From Lachnospiraceae bacterium (lineage in GTDB: Bacteria; Bacillota; Clostridia; Lachnospirales; Lachnospiraceae), in assembly GCA_022779165.1 (NCBI GenBank), contig JALFTO010000068.1, positions 1 to 40,426 of the forward strand: a stretch of 40,426 nucleotides of DNA. Direction: 5' to 3'. Below, one piece after another: positions 1 to 9,466 of the stretch. The position numbers and the translations under genes are program-made. Numbering within the stretch: position 1 is the first letter of the stretch; every line of letters starts with the position of its first letter. The notes below the pieces were generated by a model. The model ran no database searches and was not told where the DNA came from. It worked only from the letters and a program-made list of their open reading frames with translations.

Positions 1-485
1 CTGAGCATATTGGCCGTGATCTCGGACTTGTTTACCTGACGCACACCGTCAATCGATTCCAGATAGGTGACGAGCGCGCTCTGCATCGATACATCATTCA
101 GATAGATTGCATAGTTGGCAGAATCCGCCAGCGGATTGTCCGGGAAGCCGTCTGTGTACTCTCCCAGATATTCCTCCTTGAATTCCTCCCAGACTTCATC
201 AGCCGAATGGAACTCCACCTCGCGGACCTCCACACGTTTTGTTATCATCTCACCGATCTCCTGAATCCTCTCGTCACTGATTCCCTCATCAAAGAAAACC
301 GTGACAGAGACGCCCTCTTCCGCCGTCTTCACAATATGCTGGAAGTTTGCAACGATCGCATAAAACAAACCGAACAGAAACAGACACGCCGAAATCGTCG
401 CAACGGAAGCAAGGGAAAACCACTTGTTGCGGACAATGTTCACAAAGCCCTGCTTCAATGTATAAAACAATGTACTAATCCTCAT
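1..485 (-). CDS. ftsX: Cell division protein FtsX (ABC permease), C-terminus cut by window edge
   Basis: Minus-strand reading MRISTLFYTLKQGFVNIVRNKWFSLASVATISACLFLFGLFYAIVANFQ... matches the FtsX N-terminus; overlaps ftsE. Confidence 0.88.
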   Translation of the reverse strand, partial: MRISTLFYTLKQGFVNIVRNKWFSLASVATISACLFLFGLFYAIVANFQHIVKTAEEGVSVTVFFDEGISDERIQEIGEMITKRVEVREVEFHSADEVWEEFKEEYLGEYTDGFPDNPLADSANYAIYLNDVSMQSALVTYLESIDGVRQVNKSEITANML

Positions 486-1227
486 CGATATAACCACCTT
501 TTTCCTCGTCGCTGACAATGACACCCTTCTTCATTGTCACAACACGCTTTTTCATGGCGTTGACGATTTCTCTGTTGTGGGTCACCACGAGAACTGTGGT
601 TCCCTTCTCGTTGATCTCCTCCAAAAGTTTCATGATCTCCCAGGAATTCTTGGGATCAAGATTTCCGGTGGGCTCATCCGCCAGAAGAATGGACGGTTTA
701 TTGATCAGCGCCCTTGCCAGTGCCACACGCTGCTGCTCTCCACCGGAAAGCTGTCTCGGCTTCGCCTTATACTTTCCGGCCAGCCCTACCGTTGAAAGAA
801 TCGCCGGAACATTTTTCTTGATCTCCCTCGTCGGCACCTGTACGATACGTTGGGCAAACGCCACATTCTCGTACACATTTCTGTCCTTCAACAGTCGGAA
901 ATCCTGAAATACAATACCGAGATTCCTTCTGAATTTCGGTATTTTACGCCGTTTCAGTCTGACGACATCCTGTCCGTTGACCATCACACTGCCGGAGGTC
1001 GGCAAAAGTTCACGCAGCAGGAGCTTGATCAGTGTGGATTTGCCGGAGCCGCTGTCCCCCACCACAAAAACAAACTCTCCGCGTTTTATCTTCAGATTGA
1101 TACCATTCAAAGCCGGGGCACCCGTCGAGTAGGATTTGCTCACATCCTCCAGAACGATAATGTCTTTCGGTTCGGATGTACCTTTTTTGGCTTTTTGTCT
1201 TTTTACTGCCTGTGCCAATTTCTTCAC
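475..1227 (-). CDS. ftsE: Cell division ATP-binding protein FtsE
   Basis: Walker A GDSGSGKST, ABC signature LSGGEQQRVALARAL, Walker B ILLADEPTGNLD; adjacent to ftsX. Confidence 0.93.
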   Translation of the reverse strand: MKKLAQAVKRQKAKKGTSEPKDIIVLEDVSKSYSTGAPALNGINLKIKRGEFVFVVGDSGSGKSTLIKLLLRELLPTSGSVMVNGQDVVRLKRRKIPKFRRNLGIVFQDFRLLKDRNVYENVAFAQRIVQVPTREIKKNVPAILSTVGLAGKYKAKPRQLSGGEQQRVALARALINKPSILLADEPTGNLDPKNSWEIMKLLEEINEKGTTVLVVTHNREIVNAMKKRVVTMKKGVIVSDEEKGGYIDED

Positions 1228-1256
1228 CTCTGTCTGTCGGTTTACAGTTACTTAAA

Positions 1257-2354
1257 TTAATACTCAAAGGACTCCATATACTTCATGTATTTCACTACCA
1301 TCAGTGCGATTTTGAAGGTAATGGCATCCTCAAACACTCTCAGGTCCAGCCCCGTACTCTTCTGAAGCTTATCCAGACGATATACGAGCGTATTCCTGTG
1401 GATAAAGAGCTGTCTGGACGTTTCCGATACGTTCAGGCTGTTCTCAAAGAACTTATTGATGGTTGTCAGTGTTTCCTCGTCAAAATCATCGGGATTCTTC
1501 CCGTCAAAGATCTCTCTGATAAACATCTTGCAGAGCGGTATCGGAAGCTGATAGATCAGACGGCCGATCCCGAGCTCACTGTACGCGATGATGTTGCGCT
1601 CGCTGAAAAAGATCCTGCCGACATCGAGTGCCATCTTTGCCTCTTTGTAAGAACGGCTCACTTCCTTGATCTCACCCACGATGGTTCCGTATGCCACATG
1701 AACATTACAGATGCCTTCCTTCTCAAGACATGCCACAATCCCGGCAGCATCCGCGTCGATTTCCTTGTTGCCTTCGTTGTCCGAAAGTTCCTTCACCACG
1801 ATCACGTTGTTCTCATCGACTGCCGTGACAAAATCTCTTCCTCCGCTGCCTTTGTAATTCCTGATGATCTCAAGCACATTGATATCTTTGCTGTTCTCCG
1901 CTTCCACCACGATCGCCACACGCTTCACATCGATCGGAATGTGCAGTTTCTTGGATCTGCTGTAAATATCCACCAGAAGAAGATTGTCCAGAAGCAGATT
2001 CTTAATGAAGTTGTCTTTGTCAAAGCGCTCTTTATACGCTACCAGAAGACTCTGTATCTGGAAAGCCACCATCTTGCCCACCATGTACAGATCTTCGCCT
2101 GCGCCGCCTGCCACAAGGATATATTCCACCTGCTGCTCATCATATACTTTAAAGAACTGGCAGCCCTGAATCTCCTGACTGTCTGCAGGTGACTTCACAA
2201 ACTCAAGAACAGCTTTCTCACAATCCGTCATCTGATCGGAAGTCGTTGCCGCCACCTTACCATCCGTGTCGATCACGCTGAATTCCACCCTTGAGATACT
2301 CTTCAATCCTTCTATGGTGTTCTGTAAAATCTGATTTGAAATCATTTCCCCCAC
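1257..2354 (-). CDS. PucR/CdaR-type helix-turn-helix transcriptional regulator
   Basis: C-terminal NVSETSRQLFIHRNTLVYRLDKLQKSTGLDLR is typical of the PucR/CdaR HTH domain. Confidence 0.8.
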   Translation of the reverse strand: MGEMISNQILQNTIEGLKSISRVEFSVIDTDGKVAATTSDQMTDCEKAVLEFVKSPADSQEIQGCQFFKVYDEQQVEYILVAGGAGEDLYMVGKMVAFQIQSLLVAYKERFDKDNFIKNLLLDNLLLVDIYSRSKKLHIPIDVKRVAIVVEAENSKDINVLEIIRNYKGSGGRDFVTAVDENNVIVVKELSDNEGNKEIDADAAGIVACLEKEGICNVHVAYGTIVGEIKEVSRSYKEAKMALDVGRIFFSERNIIAYSELGIGRLIYQLPIPLCKMFIREIFDGKNPDDFDEETLTTINKFFENSLNVSETSRQLFIHRNTLVYRLDKLQKSTGLDLRVFEDAITFKIALMVVKYMKYMESFEY

Positions 2355-2535
2355 TCCTTCTTCTCATCCTATGCAAAATGTACAATGTTTATATTCAGGA
2401 TTTGCCGACCGATTGCATACCTGTTTTTTATTTTAAAACATATTCACAAATAAATCTACTATTATTTGAATCTATTTTATGCGTTTTTCATGTTTTTTTC
2501 TTTTTCACCGAATTTTTCCTTCCTCGGCAACCTGC

Positions 2536-2567
2536 ACAAAAAAAGAACGGATACATCTATTCCGCTC
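2536..2567 (-). terminator. Rho-independent terminator downstream of CPBP protease gene
   Basis: Minus strand GAGCGGA-N9-TCCGTTC followed by a T-run. Confidence 0.65.
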
Positions 2568-2576
2568 TTTTTCTTT

Positions 2577-3494
2577 CTAGACAAACGCATCCAACAGCAT
2601 AAACAAAACACAGAGTACCGTTCCTGCGATAAACGGGATCGTAACCATCCTGCCCCGGCCGCTCTTCCTTTCCCGCCACGAGGCAATCAGATATTCTGTC
2701 CGGTCTTCATTCTTTGCGATCCAGACAAAAGCGCATACCGCAACCGCCGTTGTCACGGCCGCGATCATCAGATACAGGCCGATGGCGTAAAGCATCTCTT
2801 CCGTCCCCGCCTGTTCCAGCACATCCTGTTCATAAAAATTCTGCAGCACCCGGTCCGCAAAATACATCATCACCACACTGTATCCGTTAAAGATCATATG
2901 AAAGATCACCGATGCCCACAGGCTTCCGGTCGCCTCAACAAGGAAAACAAGCACAATGCCAAGGACAAAGGCATATGCCGCCTGGTTGAAATTCATATGT
3001 CCCATTGCAAACAAAAGGGCTGAGAATACAGCTGCCTGACAGATATTTCCGGATCTTTTATAGCCGCGGTACGCCACTCCCCGGAATACGAGTTCCTCCC
3101 CAAGCGGTGCGCATACCGCAATAAAAAAGAATGCTGCCGGAAGCGGAAGTTTCAGCACCTGATCGCTCATCTGAACCACGGTATTCTCCACAAACAGCAT
3201 ACTGAATGCATTGATCACGGTGGTGAGCGGCATCACCAGAAACGTAATGACTACGATCATTGCCGCCGTGGACCATTTTATCTTATGAAAGCCTATCTTA
3301 TCAAACCAGTGAATCCTGTCCTCTGAGCTGAGCGAGAAGGCAAGTGCCGGCACCACGATGATGGCGGAACTTAACACGAAGTTTGTGATGATATCCAGAG
3401 TATATACATAACGAAAAACAACCACTAATACTACAATAAGAATATGTAGTAGAATGGTTGTTAAAAAGAACCAATTAACTTTTTTGCTGTTCAT
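2577..3494 (-). CDS. CPBP family intramembrane metalloprotease
   Basis: Multi-TM protein with GEELVFRGVAYRG and later H-containing motifs (MGHMNFNQAAYAFVLG, IFHMIFN) of the CPBP/Abi family. Confidence 0.87.
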   Translation of the reverse strand: MNSKKVNWFFLTTILLHILIVVLVVVFRYVYTLDIITNFVLSSAIIVVPALAFSLSSEDRIHWFDKIGFHKIKWSTAAMIVVITFLVMPLTTVINAFSMLFVENTVVQMSDQVLKLPLPAAFFFIAVCAPLGEELVFRGVAYRGYKRSGNICQAAVFSALLFAMGHMNFNQAAYAFVLGIVLVFLVEATGSLWASVIFHMIFNGYSVVMMYFADRVLQNFYEQDVLEQAGTEEMLYAIGLYLMIAAVTTAVAVCAFVWIAKNEDRTEYLIASWRERKSGRGRMVTIPFIAGTVLCVLFMLLDAFV

Positions 3495-3503
3495 TCCCGC
3501 ATC

Positions 3504-3746
3504 CTAACTCTCCATCATAAAGTTTACAAGCCTTGTAATATCTTCCGGCTCATATGCAAGAATCTCCAGCTCAGCAATTGTTCCGTCTGAGAAAATGTTT
3601 GCCATGGAAACATACTGGGAAAGCTTTGACTTCAGATTCAGTCTGTCGCCCTCGCCGGTTACCAGCTCAACTTTTCCCTTGCACTCATCGATTACCTTAA
3701 AGAACTTTTCGATGTCTTTGATGTTCTGTACCTTCATATCTTTCAT
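3504..3746 (-). CDS. Small HPr-like domain protein lacking the phospho-His motif
   Basis: 80 aa; LNLKSKLSQYVSMANIFSDGTIAELEILAYEPE resembles the HPr Ser46 region and following strand; no HARPA motif. Confidence 0.55.
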   Translation of the reverse strand: MKDMKVQNIKDIEKFFKVIDECKGKVELVTGEGDRLNLKSKLSQYVSMANIFSDGTIAELEILAYEPEDITRLVNFMMES

Positions 3747-3845
3747 CTCCTTTCATTTTTTATACTAATAGATTATACCGTAAAAGGGCAAAATGCAAGA
3801 CGATTCTGTATTTTCGGTTAATTTTAACGGAATGTTAACGATTTA

Positions 3846-4691
3846 TTAACTTTCTTTTCTCAAAATGCCTGTTTCCGTTATGATTATCCTGCCATTTTTC
3901 AACAAATTACCCACGGCACGCTTAAATTCGTTTTTACTCATCTGCATTTCTCTACGGATCACTTCGGGATTTGCCTTGTCATTGAAGGGAAGTGCGCCGT
4001 CAAAACTGTCGATTACAGCCATCACCCGCTCCGCATCCCCGGCGATCTGCAGATACGCTTTCTCCCTGAGGCTCAGATCCAGCTTGCCATCCTCCTTCAC
4101 CGATGTCACTCTGGCAGACACGCGTTCCCCAATCCGCACATTTCCATAAAATTCTTTCCTGGGGATCAATCCGGAATACTTGTCATCCACCGCCACAAAA
4201 GCGCCGAATTCCTGGCTGATCTCATACACGGTTCCCTCCACCCTGTCATCCTTATGATAAGGACTGTCTGTGCTGAGATATTCGTACACGTTCATGGTTG
4301 CGCAGAGCCTGCTGCTCTTGTCGATATAAAGCGCCGCAAGCACCTCCTGTCCCTCCCGCACCTTTGCAGTCTGCTCTCTGAAAGGAAGCAGCAGATCTTT
4401 CTCAAGGCCCCAGTCAAGGAAGGCTCCCATCTTAGCTGTCTGCGCCACGGCAAGCCGCGCCACCTGATGCAGTGTGAGTTTCGGCTCTTTTGTCGTCGCG
4501 ATCATTCTGTCCTTGGAATCCTTATAAATAAAAACTTCCAGCCTATCGCCCACTTGCGTGCCGTCCGGAACCTGTCTGATCGGAAGGAGAACTCTTTCCT
4601 CCGCTGCACTCTCCATATCCTGTGCAAGATACACGCCGAATTCCACACGTTTTGCGACTACTAATTCCTGTTTTTCTCCCAATCTGATCAT
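3846..4691 (-). CDS. S1 RNA-binding domain protein (CvfB/YitL family)
   Basis: Repeated S1-like segments and a C-terminal winged-helix segment (MSKNEFKRAVGNLLKNGRIIITETGI). Confidence 0.8.
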   Translation of the reverse strand: MIRLGEKQELVVAKRVEFGVYLAQDMESAAEERVLLPIRQVPDGTQVGDRLEVFIYKDSKDRMIATTKEPKLTLHQVARLAVAQTAKMGAFLDWGLEKDLLLPFREQTAKVREGQEVLAALYIDKSSRLCATMNVYEYLSTDSPYHKDDRVEGTVYEISQEFGAFVAVDDKYSGLIPRKEFYGNVRIGERVSARVTSVKEDGKLDLSLREKAYLQIAGDAERVMAVIDSFDGALPFNDKANPEVIRREMQMSKNEFKRAVGNLLKNGRIIITETGILRKES

Positions 4692-4706
4692 CGTCGTTCC
4701 GTCCTC

Positions 4707-5414
4707 CTATTCCTGTGTAAATTCCAATATAGCATACGTCATACCTTCCGGACTGTTCAGCCACACGGTACGAACATTCCCGTTCACGGCCGCCATCGGA
4801 CAGATCACATCATTCAGATGCGCCTGACTCTTATACTCCACCCGCAGCTGTCCCGTCTGATAATCCTCCGGCAGATACTGCACCGCCATCTTCACGTACT
4901 GGGCATTGTTCACATGATGATTGCTGTCCAGGTGCTGCCGTTGCACAATAAACGAATCCTGTGCAACACCGTTCTCCGGTATCAGGATCTTGCGGGGCGC
5001 ATATTCCATATCAAGCTTCGGCTCAAGCACATACTTTTCATGCATCTCTTCCGACGCCCTGACCGGCAGCATCGTCTCCATATCCAGAAGCGTCCAGACC
5101 GCATTTGCCCACGCCAGCCTCTGCCCGTCCGGTCTCTCCATCCAGAAATTACGATATCCCAGAAATCCTTTGAATGCATAGGGACAGGTACATATCCTGA
5201 TCTCATCGCAGAGCATGGGCAGCTCATCGACAACGATCTGCCATGCGGACACGACCCATGCCTGATGAACCCTCTGCAGATATTTCACGCCCAGCCCCAA
5301 TTCCTCGGACTGAAAGGTACTGCAATCCTGAAAATAGTCTGTCAGTGCTGCCAACGTCAGCCTCTCATCACTGTCTGTCTCGCTGTAGCGCACCCTTCCG
5401 GTAAACGAATACAC
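4707..5414 (-). CDS. Acyl-ACP thioesterase
   Basis: YSETDSDERLTLAALTDYFQDCS, LDSNHHVNNAQYVKMA: hot-dog thioesterase motif with catalytic N/H. Confidence 0.85.
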   Translation of the reverse strand: MYSFTGRVRYSETDSDERLTLAALTDYFQDCSTFQSEELGLGVKYLQRVHQAWVVSAWQIVVDELPMLCDEIRICTCPYAFKGFLGYRNFWMERPDGQRLAWANAVWTLLDMETMLPVRASEEMHEKYVLEPKLDMEYAPRKILIPENGVAQDSFIVQRQHLDSNHHVNNAQYVKMAVQYLPEDYQTGQLRVEYKSQAHLNDVICPMAAVNGNVRTVWLNSPEGMTYAILEFTQE

Positions 5415-5474
5415 TGTTGCACCTCTTTTCCCTGATTACACATCCATTTTATTACACAAGAAATTTCCTAATAA

Positions 5475-5510
5475 GATAAAAACCCGGCAAGCGTATTCGC
5501 TCACCGGGCC
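5475..5510 (-). terminator. Intrinsic terminator after tRNA-Gln
   Basis: Minus strand CCCGGTGAGCG-AATA-CGCTTGCCGGG then TTTTT. Confidence 0.8.
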
Positions 5511-5515
5511 TTTCA

Positions 5516-5587
5516 CAGGGCTACAAGGATTCGAACCTTGAAATGACGGAGTCAGAGTCCGTTGCCTTACCGTTTGGCGATAGCCCT
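5516..5587 (-). tRNA. tRNA-Gln (anticodon CTG)
   Basis: Reverse complement AGGGCTATCGCCAAACGGTAAGGCAACGGACTCTGACTCCGTCATTTCAAGGTTCGAATCCTTGTAGCCCTG: 7-bp acceptor stem, TTCGAAT T-loop, anticodon loop CTCTGAC. CCA not encoded. Confidence 0.93.
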
Positions 5588-5627
5588 AAGTACAAGTGGC
5601 TGAAGCATGTTCAACAGCCACTTGTAT

Positions 5628-5656
5628 ATACTACATGATTTTTAATTTTTTTGCAA
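5628..5656 (-). promoter_or_regulatory. Putative promoter of tRNA-Gln (TTGCAA-N17-TAGTAT)
   Basis: -35-like and -10-like hexamers with 17-bp spacing immediately upstream of the tRNA. Confidence 0.6.
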
Positions 5657-5729
5657 GCCTTTTTTATAAAAAATTGTAAAATACGGATTTTCTCTTGTTT
5701 TCAGGCTTTTTGCGCAATTCCGACCGCCT

Positions 5730-7841
5730 TTAGACCTCGAACATCAGCTCGCCATATGTAGGAATCGGCCACAGTTCTTTGTCAACGATCATCTCAAGTT
5801 CATCAGCCGGTGCTCTCAGCTCATCCATGATAGCCTTAACGGTATCCTTGTAGAAGAACGCCTGCGCCTTGACATCCTCCATAGCGCCTGCTTTCGTCTC
5901 TGCATCCTTAAGGGCAGCCAGAGCCTTCTGCATAGCAGCCAGTTTCTCTGTGACGGTCTTTAACAGATCCGCCTGAACGGATGCGTCCGCGCCCGCCTCT
6001 TTGACTGCAAGAACGGTATCTGCGAGATTCTTGCTGTACTTCACAACCGCAGGAATGATCTTCTTGCCTGCCATGTCGATCATGGTCAGCGCCTCGATAT
6101 TGATCGTCTTGGCATATGTCTCGTAAATGATCTCCTCTCTGGACTCAAGCTCAACCTTTGTAAAGATGCCGAACTTCTCAAACAGAGAAACCGCCTTATC
6201 TGTCGTAAGTGTTTCTGCCGCCTCGATCATGGACTTGATGTTCGGAAGTCCGCGTCTCTCGGCCTCTACAACCCACTCGTCGGAATATCCGTTTCCGTTG
6301 AAGATGATTCTCTGATGCTTTGTCATGTACTCCTTGATCAGATCATGCACTGCCTGATCGAAATCAGAAGCCTTCTCCAGGACATCTGCAGCCTCACAGA
6401 ATGCTTCCGCAACGATGGCATTCAGCGTGGTGTTCGGGCTTGCGATGGAATCCGCGGAACCAACCAAACGGAACTCGAATTTATTTCCGGTAAAAGCGAA
6501 CGGTGAAGTTCTGTTAAGATCCGTTGCATCTTTCTCAAAATCAGGAAGTGTGGATACACCTGTCTCCAGCTTGCCGCCCTCTTTCAGATGGGAAGCATCA
6601 CCTGTCTCGATCAGCTGTTTCACCACATCCTCAAGCTGCTCGCCCAGGAACATGGAGATGATAGCCGGAGGTGCCTCGTTTGCTCCCAGTCTGTGATCGT
6701 TTCCGACATCGGAAGCGCTCTGGCGAAGCAGATCTGCATGGGTGTCAACCGCTTTCATAATACATGCCAGCACCAGAAGGAACTGTACGTTTCTGTTCGG
6801 CGTATCGCCGGGATCCAGCAGATTCACGCCGTTGTCTGTTGTGATAGACCAGTTGTTATGCTTACCGGAACCGTTCACGCCGGCATAAGGCTTCTCATGA
6901 AGCAGACATCTGAGATCATGTCTGTCGGCAACTCTCTTCATCGCCTCCATAACGAGCTGATTGTGATCTACCGCAATGTTTGCCGTCTCATAACTGGGAG
7001 CCAGCTCATGCTGTGCGGGAGCAACCTCGTTATGCTGTGTCTTAGCCGTTACGCCAAGCTTCCACAACTCTTCATTCAGGTCTTTCATGTATGCGCCGAC
7101 ACGCTCTCTGATAACACCGAAGTAATGATCCTCCATCTCCTGACCTTTCGGTGCAGGTGCACCGAACAGTGTACGTCCGGCGAACATCAGATCTTCTCTC
7201 TTAAAATACAGATCCTTATCTACCAGGAAATATTCCTGCTCAGGTCCTACGGAAGCAACCACTTTGGTCGCCCCGGTATTACCGAATAATTTCACAATAC
7301 GCAGAGCCTGCTCACTAAGAGTCTCCATGGAACGAAGGAGCGGCGTCTTCTTGTCAAGAGCCTCGCCCGTATAAGAACAGAATGCGGTAGGAATACAGAG
7401 GATCATGCCACAGGTTGACTCTTTGATAAATGCCGGGCTCGTAATATCCCATGCTGTGTAGCCTCTCGCCTCAAAGGTAGCACGTAAGCCCCCTGACGGG
7501 AAAGAGGATGCATCCGGCTCACCCTTGATCAGCTCTTTACCGGAAAACTCTGTGATCATCTTGCCCTCTTCATCGGGATGTGCAACAAACGAATCATGCT
7601 TCTCAGCGGTGATACCGGTAAGCGGCTGGAACCAATGGGTATAATGTGTCGCACCCTTGGACACTGCCCAGTCCTTCATCGCTTTTGCCACCACGTCAGC
7701 GGCAGCCAGTGAAAGTTCTCCGCCCTGATCCATGACCCGCTTTACTTCCTTGAACACACTCTTCGGAAGACGTTCTTTCATCTTACCGAGCGTGAACACG
7801 TTTTCTCCGAAAATCTCTTCCACATTAAAGACTTCTTTCAT
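5730..7841 (-). CDS. glnN: Glutamine synthetase type III
   Basis: 703 aa; [40 protein letters not shown] are characteristic of GSIII. Confidence 0.95.
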   Translation of the reverse strand: MKEVFNVEEIFGENVFTLGKMKERLPKSVFKEVKRVMDQGGELSLAAADVVAKAMKDWAVSKGATHYTHWFQPLTGITAEKHDSFVAHPDEEGKMITEFSGKELIKGEPDASSFPSGGLRATFEARGYTAWDITSPAFIKESTCGMILCIPTAFCSYTGEALDKKTPLLRSMETLSEQALRIVKLFGNTGATKVVASVGPEQEYFLVDKDLYFKREDLMFAGRTLFGAPAPKGQEMEDHYFGVIRERVGAYMKDLNEELWKLGVTAKTQHNEVAPAQHELAPSYETANIAVDHNQLVMEAMKRVADRHDLRCLLHEKPYAGVNGSGKHNNWSITTDNGVNLLDPGDTPNRNVQFLLVLACIMKAVDTHADLLRQSASDVGNDHRLGANEAPPAIISMFLGEQLEDVVKQLIETGDASHLKEGGKLETGVSTLPDFEKDATDLNRTSPFAFTGNKFEFRLVGSADSIASPNTTLNAIVAEAFCEAADVLEKASDFDQAVHDLIKEYMTKHQRIIFNGNGYSDEWVVEAERRGLPNIKSMIEAAETLTTDKAVSLFEKFGIFTKVELESREEIIYETYAKTINIEALTMIDMAGKKIIPAVVKYSKNLADTVLAVKEAGADASVQADLLKTVTEKLAAMQKALAALKDAETKAGAMEDVKAQAFFYKDTVKAIMDELRAPADELEMIVDKELWPIPTYGELMFEV

Positions 7842-7890
7842 AACTCTCTCTCCTTCTCCTCAGTTTAATTTTTTGCGGATTTGCACAAAA

Positions 7891-7921
7891 AAGACGCTCC
7901 AACCCTGTGTTGGAACGCCTT
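7891..7921 (-). terminator. Terminator-like hairpin in the glnN leader
   Basis: Minus strand GGCGTTCCAAC-ACAGG-GTTGGAGCGTC followed by TTTTTT, about 50 nt upstream of the glnN start. Confidence 0.7.
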
Positions 7922-7966
7922 TGTCCGCGATACTTGATATCTTTTCGGTCGAATGACCTTTTTTAT

Positions 7967-7995
7967 AAGATACCCTAAGTTTTCTGAAAATGCAA
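7967..7995 (-). promoter_or_regulatory. Putative glnN promoter (TTGCAT-N17-TATCTT)
   Basis: Hexamers with 17-bp spacing, upstream of the leader terminator. Confidence 0.5.
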
Positions 7996-8041
7996 GACTT
8001 ATTTTAAAAAATTATGTTCATACATCTTTTTGGCATGTTCC

Positions 8042-8179
8042 ACACATATTGCCTCCGGCGGATGCGCATTCGCACGGCACAACATCTTTTGATATTGTAA
8101 CACGTGCTCCGCACATGTTGCCTCCGGCGGATGCGCATCCGCGCAGTACAATATCTTTTGATATTGTACAATATGTGCG
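8042..8179. repeat. Two tandem copies of a 69-nt structured repeat
   Basis: Copy I 8042..8110, copy II 8111..8179; both contain TTGCCTCCGGCGGATGCGCAT and ATCTTTTGATATTGTA. Confidence 0.9.
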
Positions 8180-8200
8180 TTATTGCGGTCAATGCCTATT

Positions 8201-9457
8201 TTATTCGGTTTCTTTTCTGACTCTGAGCAGATCAAAGACTTCAGGCTGCTGCGTCAGGGACAGCCACAAAGTCTGCTGCGGATGCGGTGCACTCTCAACT
8301 TCAGCGCCATCCCCATCATAGATTGCCTGCACGGTTACCGACAGGTTCCGCCCGTCCGGCTTCATGATCTCGATCTGATCCCCCTTGCAGAATTTATTCC
8401 TCTGCGTGATCCTCACAAGCATCTCCCCATGCTCAGGTGCAAAAGGAGCTGCCACCTCCTCAACAATCCCCAGATAAATATATTCATTGATATACGTGTT
8501 GGAATCATAGATCTGCGTATTCTCATCCGGCTTCCCGAAATAGAATCCGGTTGTGAACTGGCGGTACGTGCACTTGGATATCTCTGAAAGATACCAGTCC
8601 ATGTTACTACGATACGTCTCCGGAGAAATATAATAATCATCAATCGCTTTCCGGTAAGTGCGCGCCACCGTGGCAACGTACAGCGCCGTCTTCATCCTGC
8701 CCTCGATCTTCAGGCTGTCAATCCCCGCATCGATCAATTCCGGGATATGCTCTATCATGCACAGATCCTTGGAATTAAAGATATAGGTGCCTCGCTCGTT
8801 CTCATAGACCGGCATGTATTCTCCGGGTCTGGTCTCCTCCACCACCGCATATTTCCAGCGGCACGGATGCGTGCATGCACCCCGATTGGCATCCCTGCCC
8901 GTAAAATAATTGCTCAGGAGGCATCTGCCGGAGTAGGAAATACACATGGCTCCGTGGACAAAACTCTCGATCCCCAGATCATCCGGGATGCGTTCCCGGA
9001 TCTCTTTGATCTCCCTCAGAGAAAGTTCCCGTGCAGACACAACGCGCTTCGCCCCCTGCTCCTTCCAGAACAGATACGTCATATAATTTGTATTGTTTGC
9101 CTGTGTCGAAATATGGATCTCGATCTCAGGACACACTTTTTTAGCCAGCGTGAACATACCGGGATCCGATATGATGAGCGCATCCGGTCTGATCTGTGAG
9201 AGTTCGCGGAAATACTGCTCCGCTCCTTCGAGATCAGCATTGTGCGCCAGAATATTGGCGGTCACATACACCTTCACTCCGCGCTCATGGGCAAACGCGA
9301 TCCCTTCCCGCATTTCCCCCGCAGAAAAGTTCTTTGCCTTTGCTCTCAGGCCAAACGCCTCACCGCCGATGTATACGGCATCTGCTCCAAAAATAACCGC
9401 TGTTTTCAAGACCTCCAGACTGCTGGCAGGTATCAGAAGTTCCGGTTTCTTCCTCAT
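8201..9457 (-). CDS. Peptidase U32 family protein
   Basis: LIPASSLEVLKTAVIFGADAVYIGGEAFGLR and ESFVHGAMCISYSGRCLLSNYFTGRDANRGACTHPCRW motifs. Confidence 0.93.
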   Translation of the reverse strand: MRKKPELLIPASSLEVLKTAVIFGADAVYIGGEAFGLRAKAKNFSAGEMREGIAFAHERGVKVYVTANILAHNADLEGAEQYFRELSQIRPDALIISDPGMFTLAKKVCPEIEIHISTQANNTNYMTYLFWKEQGAKRVVSARELSLREIKEIRERIPDDLGIESFVHGAMCISYSGRCLLSNYFTGRDANRGACTHPCRWKYAVVEETRPGEYMPVYENERGTYIFNSKDLCMIEHIPELIDAGIDSLKIEGRMKTALYVATVARTYRKAIDDYYISPETYRSNMDWYLSEISKCTYRQFTTGFYFGKPDENTQIYDSNTYINEYIYLGIVEEVAAPFAPEHGEMLVRITQRNKFCKGDQIEIMKPDGRNLSVTVQAIYDGDGAEVESAPHPQQTLWLSLTQQPEVFDLLRVRKETE

Positions 9458-9466
9458 CGCTCTCTC

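Noticed and set aside
1176-2192. 338-aa plus-strand ORF opposite the PucR/CdaR-like regulator
   Set aside because: Shadow of a clearly coding minus-strand gene; no RBS or domain.
7842-7972. T-box or dual-hexaloop ANTAR target in the glnN leader
   Set aside because: No T-box GGGTGGNACCGCG segment. The main hairpin loop reads as a pentaloop (ACAGG), not an AnnGnn hexaloop, so neither assignment is supported by eye.
8042-8179. Possible CRISPR-like array
   Set aside because: Only two units, contiguous without unique spacers, and no cas genes.
7999-8235. 78-aa minus ORF with 23-aa repeats (QYQK..ADAHPPEA..CAEH)
   Set aside because: The repeat is the translation of the 69-nt structured DNA repeat (69 is divisible by 3); it overlaps the U32 gene end, and no RBS was evident. 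Treated as non-coding, though not excluded.
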